The notes below the pieces were generated by a model. The model saw only the letters and a program-made list of their open reading frames with translations, made no database searches and had not been told where the DNA came from. Below, piece after piece: positions 1-12,051 of a stretch of DNA of 64,000 nt (position 1 is the first letter of the stretch; each line of letters starts with the position of its first letter). The translations under genes and the position numbers were made by a program. Origin of the DNA: Byssochlamys sp. IMV 00236 (taxonomy: Eukaryota; Ascomycota; Eurotiomycetes; Eurotiales; Thermoascaceae); NCBI GenBank assembly GCA_001931875.2, contig MSJH02000813.1:186001-250000 (forward strand). Direction: 5' to 3'.

Positions 1-247
1 GCGCCATATCTGGCTTGTACATGTCTTCTGCTCTTGGGGAATAGTTATTTCATTTCATCTTTTCTTTCGGTTCTTGGTGGGAAAGAGTGGGGAGAAGCTG
101 GGAACAGTCTTCACTCGTCTACTCACTTCTGATTCAAATTATCTCTCAGACTTTTGATATTACATGATATTCTAACTTGTAACGATACACACATCGTGTA
201 ACGGAGGTATCTTGCTACGTGGAGGGATTTATTCCCCAAAGTCCATC

Positions 248-3200
248 ATGGAGTCGAATCCTGCTCCGAGTAAGTTAAGTTCTCCTTGGTTCGTTTCACG
301 ATATAGTCACTTTTGATACTGATTCAACAAATAAGATCGGGGTTCTACAGAACAAGAACAAGACAGCGACAGGCACGAGAAACAGTCTTCACAAAGGTCA
401 AATTCTCAAGTCCTTCATGAAGAGAATAATCGTGAAGATGCTCAGATTACCTATTCTGTCGAAGAATTAGAGACAACCATCGAGAAAGGCGTCAAGGCAA
501 TCGAGCTCCTCCGCGAAGTCTTTCAAAAGTACGGCACCTGTGACCAACACTGGGAGGGCGAAATCGCCAAGGTCCTCAACTCCACGGACAAGATCAAATT
601 TGTTATCGGCACCATTGGAACCACCGGAGCCGGGAAATCGTCCTTGATAAATGCGCTGGTGGATGAGGAGAGACTCGTCCCGACGAACTGTCTGCGCGCT
701 TGTACTGCCGTCGCCACGGAGGTTTCGTATAATGACGGCGTGAGCAGATACAAGGCGCGCATTGAGTTTATTCAGCGCGATGCTTGGGAAAAGGAGCTGA
801 GGATTTTGTTCCAGGACCTCAGCGACAGCAGCGGAGATGTTGTCCATGATAGTAGTCTCCCGAGAGACTCAGAGGTTGCCATGGCGCTTGACAAGATCAA
901 GGCGGTTTATCCTTCGCTCAGCAAGGAAGATATCCTTGCGTCGTCTGTGGAGAAGTTGTTGAATGACCCGAGGTTGACAGAAACGTTCGGAACCACACTC
1001 ATATTTGAGGAGGAAAATCCAAAGAAGTTCTACGAGCGACTCAAAAGCTACGTTGATAGCAAGGAGAAAAGAAGAGGGAAGAAAAAGGAAGCCCAGAAAG
1101 ATGAACCGGAATGGTGGCCGCTCATCCGAGTGGTGAAAATTTACGTGAAAGCAAACGCATTGTCGACAGGAGCGGTCATTGTTGACCTTCCAGGAGTCCA
1201 GGACTCTAATACTGCTCGTGTGGCCGTTGCGGAAGAATACATGAAGAAGTGCTCAGCGCATTGGGTCGTCGCTCCGATAACCCGGGCTGTAGATGATGCC
1301 ATTGCGAAGAAGCTGCTTGGAGACAATATGAAGAGGCAGCTGGCGATGGATTCTGCCTTTGAGTCCATCACATTCATCTGTACCAAGACAGACGACGTCA
1401 GCACTACCGAAGCTCATGAGTCTCTCGATCTCCAGCTCACCGGCCTCATAGAAGAATCTGAAACCAAGAAAATAGAACGCGACTTACTAGAAAGTGAGAT
1501 TGAAGAACTTCAGACCATTGCCGACTCTGTCACGACAGAGTTGGCGCAGACCTTCGAGAAGCTAGTAGCATGGCAGGAACTTCTTGCGACATCTCGTGAT
1601 GGAGAGGAGGTATACCCTCCTATGGAGTTCTCAAGTCCGCTCAAACGAAAGAGAGGCCGCGGCGATACGCCGGAGAGAAAGAGACCAGAAGTTGATGACT
1701 CCGACGACGAGCTGGCCATGTCAGACGATGGGGGAGATACTGGAGAAGAAACCGAACTCAATCAAGTCACCGAAGCCCCAGAGAGACTACGCCCTCTAAC
1801 AGAATCCGACGTCAGTTCCAAACTTGAAGAGCTGAAAAGCAGAAGGGATGAGCTGGTCTCTAAGAGGGATGATCTGGCGCAGCAGATCAAAGAAAAAGAG
1901 AGAGCCCTGAATGATGTCTTCATGTCTGAAGAGGCCATACAAGGTCTCATAAATATTGAGTGTATCCGAGCCAGGAATGAATATTCTAAGGGTGCTATCC
2001 GTAGGGACTTCGCAACCGGGCTGAAGGAACTGGATGACGAACAGTTGGAAGCAATTGACCCGGACAACTTTGACCCTGAAATCCAGATCCGTGACTACGA
2101 GAAGCTGGGCAGAAACCTTCCAGTGTTCTGCGTCTCCTCTCGTGGCTATCAGAAGGTCTCTGGAAGGTTGCGGAGGGATTCCTTGATTCCGGGCTTCAAC
2201 AACCCGGCCGACACGGAGATCCCACAACTGCAGAAACACTGTCGTCTTCTGGCAGACACGGCGAGGAAGTCATCCTGCCTTAACGTACTTCGAGGCATTT
2301 CACAGTTGTTCCAGTCATTGAATCTCTGGGCGCTCCAAAGGGAGTCGTCGGAGGTCTCGGAGAAGAAGAGGATCGAGCTTCAGAGCGAACTCGAAAATCA
2401 CTTCGTCGCCTTGAAGAAAGTAAGTAAAGCTTATTCCACTTCTTGTTCAAAAGCAAAAACTCATATTATTCCGATTGTTAGGCTCTGGTGGCGTTGATAG
2501 AATCATTATTCGATGAGCAGCTCGACACTTTTGAAGGACATGTTTTCCAGCGTCTGAGTTTGTTATCCTAACTTCCATATATTACTGTCGAACAGTATCT
2601 AACTCGTTGATACGCTAGGACATGCAGCTCTTCGTGGTCGTTCGAAAGCGATGGCTGTCGTGCATCGTTGGAATGAACCCCATACAGGCCGGGGCGGTCA
2701 GATGATCCCGGGATACAGGTGGAACACCTACAGGGCAATATGTAGACGATCAGGTGTCCTTCAGGGCGTATATCGAAAGCTTGTAAGTCTATACCCGCCA
2801 AAATCGATTCCTATGACACTGACCCCGTCAAGGACTGGAACCAAGAACTGTAAGTAGATTGTCTTCGAGGGTTTTCAGTATACCTTGCTGATGGTATAGA
2901 TGCGACCCCATGCTGAGAGATCTGCTTCCTTCCTGGCAGAGGTAAGAATATTCTATCAGCATGCATATTTATACTACTAACGATGTCCCCTGACGTAGGG
3001 CTTTCCAGTCTAATCTTCCAGACCAGCTGGGTCGGGCTGTGTCAGGCTCTGAGAATCTCCTCCAGAGCTTCCATGATTCACTGATGCACGGAAACGAGGT
3101 CGTTACTGGTCATTACCGGACGATCTTGACGACGCAAAATGACAATTATCGCAGATCACTCGGCGTCTTGTTTCTTTCAGCGGCTCAGTCGTTCAAGGAC

Positions 3201-3784
3201 CTGCAGAGACGAGTCAGTCGAGAGTTCACTCCAGCTATCGCCGAAGCGATGGAGTCGGCATACGAGCAGTGTACTGAACAGAGAGGTAAGTATCATGTCG
3301 TCGTCCTTCGATGCCTATCATAACTGAGACCTGTTCCGCAGGCGCGGGGAGTCTCCAAAGAATGAGAAGGATCATGGAAGTGAAGACCGAGAACGCACGG
3401 AACTATATGTTCGACGACAGCGCCGAAAAAGCCGCCGAGTCCCTTCTGGGGGAGATAAAATCCATTCAAGATAATATCACGAATGGAATCAGGACTCACC
3501 TCGAAAACATCTGGCGTGATTACTATGCGGCTATAGTGGCTCCACAGCTCGCAGCCTTCAACGAAACCCAGATCGAGATTAAATCCGAGATAGCCAGTAT
3601 CGTAAAACTGGCGCAAGATGAACTTGATCTGAACAGCAAGCTTTTACAGCGTCCCGCTCCGCGTGGCCACTCAGGAGACGTCGCTGATCAAAGAAATATC
3701 GATTCGACGTCAGCCATGGATGTGCTGAGCGGTTGCGTGGAGGCCGAAGAGCATGTCTCGGTCAAGGTGGAAGACGCAGCCTAA
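248..3784 (+). CDS. Dynamin-like nuclear GTPase, SLIP-GC type
   Basis: Large GTPase of the family related to vertebrate nuclear GTPase SLIP-GC, predicted 1039 aa. Exons read as 248-269, 351-2419, 2482-2557, 2619-2782, 2833-2849, 2900-2941, 2999-3285 and 3342-3784; the total is a multiple of three. The P-loop GTTGAGKSS lies at about residues 97-105, the G3 motif DLPG near 286, G4 TKTD near 352 and a G5-like CVSS near 601. Between G4 and G5 sits a roughly 245-residue insert: a coiled coil, a basic cluster (KRKRGRG, about residue 439) followed by an acidic stretch, then a second coiled coil. The C-terminal part is helical, as in dynamin-like stalks. Nuclear location is inferred from the basic cluster and the family. 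The donor of exon 3 (GTTTGT) is weak, so that junction is the least certain. The biological role in fungi is not known to me. Confidence 0.85.
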
Positions 3785-6287
3785 ATCGGAAGCAGTGGTC
3801 TGAATTCAACCTGAATTCTCGAGGCATCTGGTCTTCTATTTCAGGTGGTACGCTGGCGACCAGAAGAAGAATAAAAACAGAAAAAAAAAGAAAAAAAAAG
3901 TTGGAGCTGCACGGTACCTCCGCCTTTGTGCCATACGGCAAACATGTGAGTTCAGATTACTTCTTGAGTCACCTCTCCTGGCCTGCAGACTGTTATGTAT
4001 TGTGCTACGATAGCCTGTATTATGTCGATCGAATGACATCAAGGTCCGGTTCATTGGGTTCTTTGGTACGGTGTTGAAAGCTCGTCTAGGTAGTAGATCT
4101 CGATAGTCACTCAATGATAAGTGATGCCACTTCTATCAAACAAAATTATGTATCTCCAGACCAGCTTGCTTGTTCCTAGTACTTCCTCAATCCACCGCCA
4201 CAGCATTGAGGTCTCGAGGCTGTGCGCTGCGCGTAATACCAAAACACAGATACTTGTGCCCGTGCCTCATTGCCGGCGGCTTGTGAGAATGCGGCGACTT
4301 ATTTTTTTAGCTTGAGCCTTGTAGTCTACTTGGATCTTCATGGAGTTGGAAAATCATCTACGGACTCCGGAGTAGTTGGCAAGCTAGCAGAGCCCGACAG
4401 ACAGATACGAGAGCGCAGATCAGTATCTTTCGGACGATTTTGGCTCTTTGAAGACTTCAAGTCTCATCCGCCCTGGAAATGCCAACCATGGCCCCAAGGT
4501 GTATTTGATACATATATACACTCTCTGCTAGTTACCTAACTATTGCTTGGCCCGCTTCCGTAAAGAGGTTTCGTACTGTACTTATGTACTGTACCTAGGG
4601 GAGCCACCGACACACTGACCATTCGAATTTGATTAGCGTGGTTTCATGCCCACGCGAACACTTTCTCGATCGATGTTCTGAGTGGGCTTATGCAAGAGTT
4701 CGGCTCTGCTACTGCATGTTTCCCGACTTTGTTCCGTCGAGAGCTCGTATCTTTGGCCTGCTCAAACTCAAAGAGTGCTGTCTTCGGGGAAATAAAGGTC
4801 ACGGTCCATGTTCCCCTCGCAACGACTGTGGTTAGCCTTGAGCAACGGTTTTTCTCCACAAGATAGTTAGTGCAGTTGCCGCTGACCTGGAGAACAGGTC
4901 CCTCCTACCGATATGCAAGACGAGACCAACGATGCCAAGGACATTGCAAAGGAGAGAAACAGGCGTGAGAAAAAGAGCAGTGCTAACGGTGATTACCAAG
5001 AAGATCAGGAATTCCTCCGGCTTCACGACGATCTGCCTAGTTCGCCGTTGAGTTTTAGTCAGTTATCGGCGGCCCCGGCTGTTGCTGCTGTTCCTGACTC
5101 CGTCTCAGGATGTCTTGGCGGTTTGAAGCTTGTTTCCGGCCAGATCATGAAACGATTCTTTTCTCATCAAGCCTCCTCTGTGCCTGCCCAGCAGCTACGC
5201 CTCAACGGAAAATAGCAGCTAGCTATGACCGGACAGCTTTCTTATTTCCGGTCTACGCCTCGGTTATGACAGTTTCGCTGCTGTTCTTTGGCCTGGGCTT
5301 TTGCTGGTGCGCTTGGTTCTGCGACGGGCGCTTAAGCTAGAGAGCAGAGAACTTATCATTGCCCAAAGAAGAGCACTCTAGGAGACGGTTTGCTTCAGCT
5401 TTCTCCCGGAGCACAACCACTGTACACCGCCCAAGGGGTTGTTGGCTCTGCTCACTACTGATGGAATGTAGCGCTTATTTCCTCGAGAGTTCCGGTCCCC
5501 GGGCTTCGATGATATGATATGATACACTCGCTTCCACGCTGGCCTGACATCAAACCCTCAAGGCGCGGGTCTAGCTTCAGACCCATGCCCCAGTGTTTCG
5601 GTGAGGCCATCGAGTCATTTGGAAGATTGGTCGAGGATGTGAGCCTTGACGATGTTCGTGAACCCTGGATTGCCCACCTGGGTAGCAGAGACCCTGGCTT
5701 GCCTGTTTTGGATCATTGTTGTGATAGGGCCTCTCTTTCGAGCCTCTGTCGTGGGCCATGTATGGAACGCTCGCGGCGTCTATATACCCTATTTTCTCTG
5801 ACTCGTTCCTGTTCTTGCCTTTTTCTGACCAGTTCGTCTCTTGTTTTCGTTTCCCTACAATATATGGCCGCCGTGTCGCTCACTAAAATAGTTATGCCAT
5901 TTGATATTTTAGTCTAATTCATACTCTTTTTTTTTCTTACCCTTTTCACTTCGTCTCCTGGGAGCTGGCTCCTCTTTTCGATTCTATTTCCAGTCCTGCG
6001 GTGATATAACGAAGGCTTTTTCGTTGTCCAGCAGGCTTCTTTTTTCTGTCTTTTCGATTCGTCGCCCTTTCTAGCTTTCTTTCTTTCTTTTCTCTTTTTA
6101 TTTTCATCCGCGGTATTGGAAGACCTGTCCAGTCGTTACCCTGCCACGAGCGATACAAATATCATTTTAGTAAGTGCTTTTCTAGGCATCCGACATGGCG
6201 ATTGCGGGGCACCCTTGTCCACAGCCCTTATAACTAATATGGAAGCGCAGGAATCTTTCATGCCAACCAGAGGCTTCCAGAGTCTAA
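3785..6287. other. Intergenic region with no recognised gene
   Basis: About 2.5 kb between the GTPase and the Rua1_C gene. It has an A-rich run at about 3870-3900, short open frames without recognisable similarity (one is listed separately at 4913-5215), and a pyrimidine-rich tract at about 6030-6110 that is typical of a fungal core promoter or 5' UTR for the downstream gene. Confidence 0.5.
4913..5215 (+). CDS. Possible small hypothetical protein
   Basis: ATG-initiated frame of 100 residues. The N-terminal half is charged, with a KERNRREKK basic cluster and an acidic QEDQEF segment; the rest is Ser/Ala/Pro rich. I recognise no family. It stands alone in a gene-poor stretch without a convincing partner exon, so it may be a chance ORF. 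Listed only because its composition is more protein-like than other ORFs nearby. Confidence 0.2.
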   Translation: MQDETNDAKDIAKERNRREKKSSANGDYQEDQEFLRLHDDLPSSPLSFSQLSAAPAVAAVPDSVSGCLGGLKLVSGQIMKRFFSHQASSVPAQQLRLNGK

Positions 6288-8268
6288 ATGGATTATAATA
6301 ATACATTACGGCGGTATGTTGAGGAACACCCGGACGCGGAGTATCTGCGCAGGGAATGTCAAAGTGGGAGGACTGACTGTATCCCAGGAGCCAGTGGTCA
6401 CCATCGACGGAGACGTCGTTTGAGTCGCAGAGTCTCGCTTCCACACCAGATATCCACGGAAGCACGCGCGCAACAGGGAGACCCAACGCAGATAATCAAA
6501 TTTCAACAGCGACTACGATGGAAGCATTAGGAATCAGAGTCTGGCCACCAGGTTATCAAACGCAAGGTTACCCGGCTGCAGGCCACCCTGGAGCACCTCC
6601 TCCTGCGCGGACATATGCGCCCACTTATACGACGAATTATGGCCGACCCTTATCGTGGAACACATATGGCCTCTACCTTCCACAGTACTACTCATTACCT
6701 CCAGAGATGAATAGTGTCAATGACTTGTTACCAAATCCAGTCGACCGCTGTATGCCTTTCCTGTCAGATTATTGGACTACAGATCGCTGATATGATATAG
6801 CTTTCCACGAACAGAAACCCGCAGACCACTCTCTAGACTATTCGAGTTTGGAAACCGATTTAGGGACGTTTCCAGACAACCTTCTCCCTGCGGATGAGAA
6901 CCATTCACTCGTGAATGTGAGAGGCCGTCCTCCTGAGCCGGAACACGAGTTGCTCAAATCCGACGACGATACCCGACGCTTCTCTGGATCTTCGTTCTCC
7001 ATGTCCAGCGTCGGAGGTGGCTCAATAGACGTGCCAGACATGTCATCATATCCGGACCCATTACCGTATCCGGCTGACTATACCCCGAGGAGCTCGATGA
7101 CTCTTTCGTCCAATGTCCTTTCTCCCGTTCCAGCTCCCCGATATCCTCCAACCGAGTCGTCCAGGACAAGTAGTCGCGGGAAAGCCTCCCCGTCCCCACG
7201 ACCTAATATGCGGGCCGCTCCATATACTTTGGACGGAGGGCGGAAGAGGTGGTCTACAGGTTCCTACGGACCGTCTCCCGTCCTCAGGTCGTCGCCTCTT
7301 CTATACCCCAGCTCCGAAAGCCACCACCGTGCAACAAACGTCCCAAAGTATTCTGTTCCTTCAGTCACATCGAATACTATCCTGCCTCCGTCCAATCTCG
7401 CTCCGCCACCAGTTCTCGGGTCATCACCGGCTCGTTTCCACCGCCGCGCATTCCTGTTACCATCCAGTTCTGATAATCGGGTTCCTAACCCCCTCCGACT
7501 CTTGTCTCAGGGCCCCTTTCGAACTCTACAGAGCAGTGCGGATTCTCACGGGAATTGTCTCGATCATTACGCCAGTCTATTCGAGCCTCCTGATCTTCTA
7601 GGGCCTCTCCGCGAGGAGCAGGTACCCCCTCCGCCGGAGGATCTCCACCCGGACGACCCCGATCTGGTGCCGCATGAACAGGAATTACGGTTCGAGAATG
7701 ACCTGTATACACCCCGATGGGTTCGGGGCCATGGCAACAAGCGGGAGGGATGGTGTGGTATCTGCAAGCCGGGGCGATGGCTGGTGCTGAAGAACTCTGC
7801 TTTCTGGTACGACAAGAGCTTTACCCACGGCGTAAGTGCAGCCACCGGCCAGGCCTTCGAGCCACCGCGAGAAACACGGCGGATGGAAGGCAACGCAGAC
7901 GTCTGGGAGGGACTGTGTGGCAGCTGCGGGGAATGGATTGCGCTGGTGAGCAGCAAGAAGAAGGGCACCACGTGGTTCCGGCATGCATATAAGGTTCGTT
8001 CCCGCGCGGTTCGTTGATCTCCCGTGGCTAAATTAATATGTACATCCAGTGCCATTCCCATCCCAAAATCAAAGACGCTCCCAAACGGCGTCGTGAGAAC
8101 GGCCGACCGTCGACGGCGACCGCGAGTCCCAGACCGGGAACACCAGCACCGCCTCGGACGGATGCCGCGACAACACATCCTGCGCCGGCGACTTCAGCTG
8201 TCGTGGAGAGCGCCCTGTCGAACGTGAAGACCGTCTCTCCGCTGCATACCATCTCTTCCATGATTTAG
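6288..8268 (+). CDS. Rua1_C domain transcription-regulator-like protein
   Basis: Predicted 599 aa from exons 6288-6313, 6388-6749, 6801-7993 and 8050-8268. The first intron (74 nt) has branch CTGAC; the second (51 nt) has CTGAT next to its acceptor. Residues 1-420 are Ser/Pro/Tyr rich and look disordered. Residues about 430-545 match the C-terminal domain of the Ustilago regulator Rua1 (Pfam Rua1_C, formerly DUF4451): WCGIC at 447-451, LCGSC at 501-505, then SSKKKGTTWFRHAYK joined across the last intron to CHSHPKIKDAPKRRR. The spaced Cys/His pairs suggest metal binding (inference). The basic tail KRRREN could be a nuclear signal. Rua1 itself controls ustilagic acid synthesis; no biosynthetic cluster lies here, so the target of this protein is unknown. 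Confidence 0.85.
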
Positions 8269-9805
8269 CGCTTGCATATATGTAAAGGGTTGACAGGACC
8301 GTGTGATGGCCACGACCTGCCATGGTCGCCCTTGGAATCTACGATGTTTATCATAGCCATTTCCCCGAGACGCAGTTTCGAGGGCTTTCAGTTGATTGAT
8401 CGATTTAAAATACCACCGTAGTATGTATCCCATTCTTGCTGCATCGTTTCTCTCCTATCCGCTACTCATTGTTGTATCGATAAGACCCGATAGATGCGTC
8501 CGAACCGCACTAATTCGTGCGGAAAATGCAGCAGTTGCACCCCGCTCTACGGAGTGTCATGTCAATACAGGAGGGCGACGCAGACTGGTTACTTCGGACG
8601 TATCCAGGACGGCGGTACATAGCTACATTTCCCTGCAGAGCAAGGCCATAGGACCAACCTCTGCACTCAGCACCAACAGGCCTCAGTTGGGCGGTGCCGG
8701 AAGGACCGGACTAGCAGAAAAACAACAGAGATCGAGGCCAGTGCACGTCCATCCGGACTTTTGGGATTTCATAGAGCGGTATACAGAGACACGTGCTCAA
8801 GACGGGAAGAGGATAAGCGCCTCTGTGCGGAAGAAATACAGTCATTAAGCATCTTCATCCAGTATACCCAGCACTCTTCTTAGATACTACGACCACATGT
8901 CTATGGTACACCAGGACTATTCACTATGAACTATATTAAGCTGTATGGAGGTGTCGGGAGCCTCCCAGACTGCGTATACAACTCTGTTATCACCAGCCCC
9001 AACTGCGAGGGGCAATATAAACAATGGGGAGCAACTAAGGCAGGCTAGGTCGATAGGATAATTTCTACTCGAAGTCAGCACGGACTTGATCCATCGTCTC
9101 CACCAGTGAGGGATGAGAATCATGAGACTCATCTCAGGCCATCACAAAAAAGGTCGGGATCGTGGTGGCTGGGAAGCCAGCTCTTCTTTTTGGCCGGTCG
9201 AGTAGATCCTCCAGGTTGTCCATGATCACGGCTCATGCAAAACACCCAGCATCGACCAGACAGGAAGCGCAGCGGGAGCAAAACAGCCATCGATAGGATT
9301 CTATTTATCCAGCAGCGCAGACGCTAAGCCGATCACCATGGGCAGCGCAGGCCCATTCGGCCCCAGTGGTGAGCTCACTAACGGCCACCGGGCGCGCTCC
9401 CCGGAGGAAGTTGACGAGCGACAGTCGGCATTGCCCATCAGCTCTTTTGTCTCTTGTTGCTGGTAGCTCCACCGACACAAAAAAAGACGATCAGAAGAAC
9501 TTCCAGCTCCAGAGTGGTGGGTGGTCTCTCTCTCTCTCTCTTCTTTTCTTCTCGTGCTCTGCTCGCTCGCATCCTGACTCCCACATCCACAATGGGCCTG
9601 CTGTCTCTCCGGTCGCGAAGAAACCACATCTAGCCCTCCTGCCGTGTTATTGAGTGCTGTGTTTTGTGCTCTGTTGCTGGCATCTTTGTTCTTGTTTCTT
9701 TCTCCCTCTTCCTTTCGCCCTTCTCTGCTTTCTCAGCGAAGCTTAGACCCCGATCCTTCTACCGCTTTCGTCGTAGTTCGATCCCGCAACCCGCAAAAGC
9801 TCCTC
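8269..9805. other. Intergenic region and 5' leader of the TPR/J gene
   Basis: About 1.5 kb. It contains one doubtful small ORF (8423-8848), otherwise no recognisable coding sequence. A TC dinucleotide run at 9525-9541 and a pyrimidine-rich stretch up to about 9740 probably belong to the promoter or 5' UTR of the downstream chaperone gene. Confidence 0.5.
8423..8848 (+). CDS. Possible small hypothetical protein with hydrophobic N-terminus
   Basis: ATG-initiated frame of 141 residues. Residues about 1-18 are hydrophobic and could act as a signal peptide or anchor. The C-terminal 40 residues are charged and aromatic (HPDFWDFIERYTE) and look protein-like. No family is recognised. It lies about 155 bp after the Rua1_C gene on the same strand and could fall within its 3' UTR. 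Chance ORF is quite possible. Confidence 0.22.
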   Translation: MYPILAASFLSYPLLIVVSIRPDRCVRTALIRAENAAVAPRSTECHVNTGGRRRLVTSDVSRTAVHSYISLQSKAIGPTSALSTNRPQLGGAGRTGLAEKQQRSRPVHVHPDFWDFIERYTETRAQDGKRISASVRKKYSH

Positions 9806-12051
9806 ATGGTGCTCAATCATATCTTTTCCAAATCGCCCGACAAGCACAAGACCAAGACCAAGGAGAAAGAGAAAGAGAAAGGTCAGCCCAGAGAGCGAGA
9901 GACATCCAGCGAGCGCGTTAAGGACAAGAAGGACCGCATCGATCCCCTCTCCCAGCGTATTGTGATTCCGCCGCCGCCGCCCAAGTCGCCCGAATACCGG
10001 CCGTCGCCCACCGGCTCGCCGAGAAAGTCGTCTTCCACCTCAACTTCGCCGCGGAAATCGCCCACCAAGTCTGTCTCGCACCGCGATTATTTCCAGCACA
10101 GTCGCTCCTCGTCGACCACCTCCAACAAACGCAGTTTCACCATCTCGCGCCGCTATTCCTCTGCACGGGATCACCGGGACCAAGACTCTCATCCGCTAAA
10201 CCTACCGCCCGACGAGCTTCGCCGCCTCACGGCCATGGCTACCAGAGAAGATGCGCGGAGCTCGATGGACGTCGAGGAGAGCCCCTCGTCGTCCAATACT
10301 GCTCCCGTCACATCGCCCTCTGGAGAGACTCCCAATGGAGCCAGTCCCGCACAGGAAGATAGAAGTCCAACTCCCCCGCCTCACCGGTCGAGCCCTCCAG
10401 CGCCGGACGCGGAGTCATTCAAGTTGGCGGGGAACAAATTCTACAAGGCTGGCGATTACAACCGCGCCATTCAGGAGTACAATAAAGGTAGGTTTGTCTC
10501 GTGCTGCGGTTGCTGAAATCCAGCATGCTGTGTGAATTTTCTTCCTTCCTTTCTTTATCTTTTCCTCTCCCTTCCTTTCCGAAGCGGATATTAACGGCGC
10601 TCCTACCGTAACAGCTATCGAGATCAATCCCAACTCGTCCGCATACCTGTCTAACCGCGCCGCCGCTTACCTCTCTGCGGCCCGATACCGGGAAGCCCTG
10701 GAGGACTGCCAACGGGCGCACGAGCTGGATCCGACGAACCCCAAGATCATGCATCGGTTGGCCAGGATCTTGACGTATCTGGGACGCCCTGCGGACGCTC
10801 TCGATGTGCTCTCCAGGGTGCAGCCACCGGCGTCTGCCACTGACAGAGCTCCTGCCGAGAAGATGCTGCGGTTTATCTCACAGGCGGAGGAAACCTTGAG
10901 GAACGAGAAGGGAGGTTCGATGGCTATGTTCTGTCTGGATCAGGCCCGCCAGGGTCTGGGAACGGGTGTCAAGCAGCCACGAAAGTGGGCCCTGCTGACC
11001 GGAGAGGCGCATCTGAAGATGGGCAATGACAATGCCTTTGGAAAGGCTCAGGACATCGCCATCGGCTTGCTGAGGGAGAACAACCAAGACCCAGATGCTC
11101 TACTGCTACGGGCACGTGCCTTCTATGGTCAGGGAGACAACGACCAGGCGGTGAAGTATTTGCGGATGTGCCTGAGTCTGGATCCGGACTCGAAGCAGGC
11201 GATCAAGATGCTCCGCATGGTGCAGAAGCTCACGCGGACAAAGGAAGAAGGAAACAATGCGTTCAAGGCCCGCGACTACCGGAAGGCCATTGAGCTGTGG
11301 ACAGCGACTCTGGAGATCGATCCTGACAACAAGGACGTCAACTCCAAGGTCTTGCAGAACCGTGCGCAGGCCTACATCAATCTGAAGGAGTATGACAACG
11401 CTATCAGGGACTGTACAGAGGCCCTGCGGATAGACCCGTCCTACCTCAAGGCGCAGAAGGTCCGTGCCAAGGCCTACGGTGCTTCGGGCAACTGGGAGGA
11501 GGCCGTCAAGGAGTACAAGGCTGTTGCGGAGGCCAATCCGGGTGAGAAGGGCATCCAGGAGGACATTCGCAACGCCGAGTTCGAGCTCAAGAAGAGTCAA
11601 AGGAAGGATTACTACAAGATCCTGGGAGTGTCCAAGGACGCTTCGGACCAGGAAATCAAGAAGGCTTACCGCAAGTTGGCCATCCAATACCACCCTGACA
11701 AGAACCGCAATGCGGAAGACAGCGATGAGAAGTTCAAGGAGATCGGAGAGGCGTACGAGACGCTGATTGACCCTCAGTATGTTTTTCCTCTTTTTTTTTT
11801 TTCTGTTGTTTGTTCCGCTATCTAACAGTATGTACAGGAAGCGTGCTTCTTACGACAACGGAGACGATCTCATGGACCCTGCGGACATGTTTGGCCGTGG
11901 CGGCTTCTCGAACATGGGTGGTGGGATGGGCGCGACCACCATTGACCCGAACATTCTTTTCAACATGATGAACGGCGGCGGTGGCTTCGCATCGGCTGGA
12001 GGTCACCCATTCGCCAGTCGCGGAGGATTTGGTGGTGGATTTCCCTTCTAG
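9806..12051 (+). CDS. TPR and J-domain co-chaperone (DNAJC7/TPR2-like)
   Basis: Predicted 685 aa from exons 9806-10487, 10615-11776 and 11838-12051. Residues 1-200 are Ser/Pro/Lys/Arg rich and probably disordered. Tandem TPRs start near residue 203 and run to about 540, including [20 protein letters not shown] created by joining exons 1 and 2. A J domain starts at residue 559 with the HPD motif at 587-589, and the tail is Gly/Phe/Met rich. The order TPRs then J domain matches DNAJC7/TPR2, which binds Hsp70 and Hsp90 and stimulates Hsp70 ATPase, so cytosolic client transfer is the likely role. The last acceptor was placed after TATGTACAG rather than the earlier CTAACAG because it restores the J-domain end (IDPQKRASYD). 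The first in-frame ATG was used as start. Confidence 0.9.
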
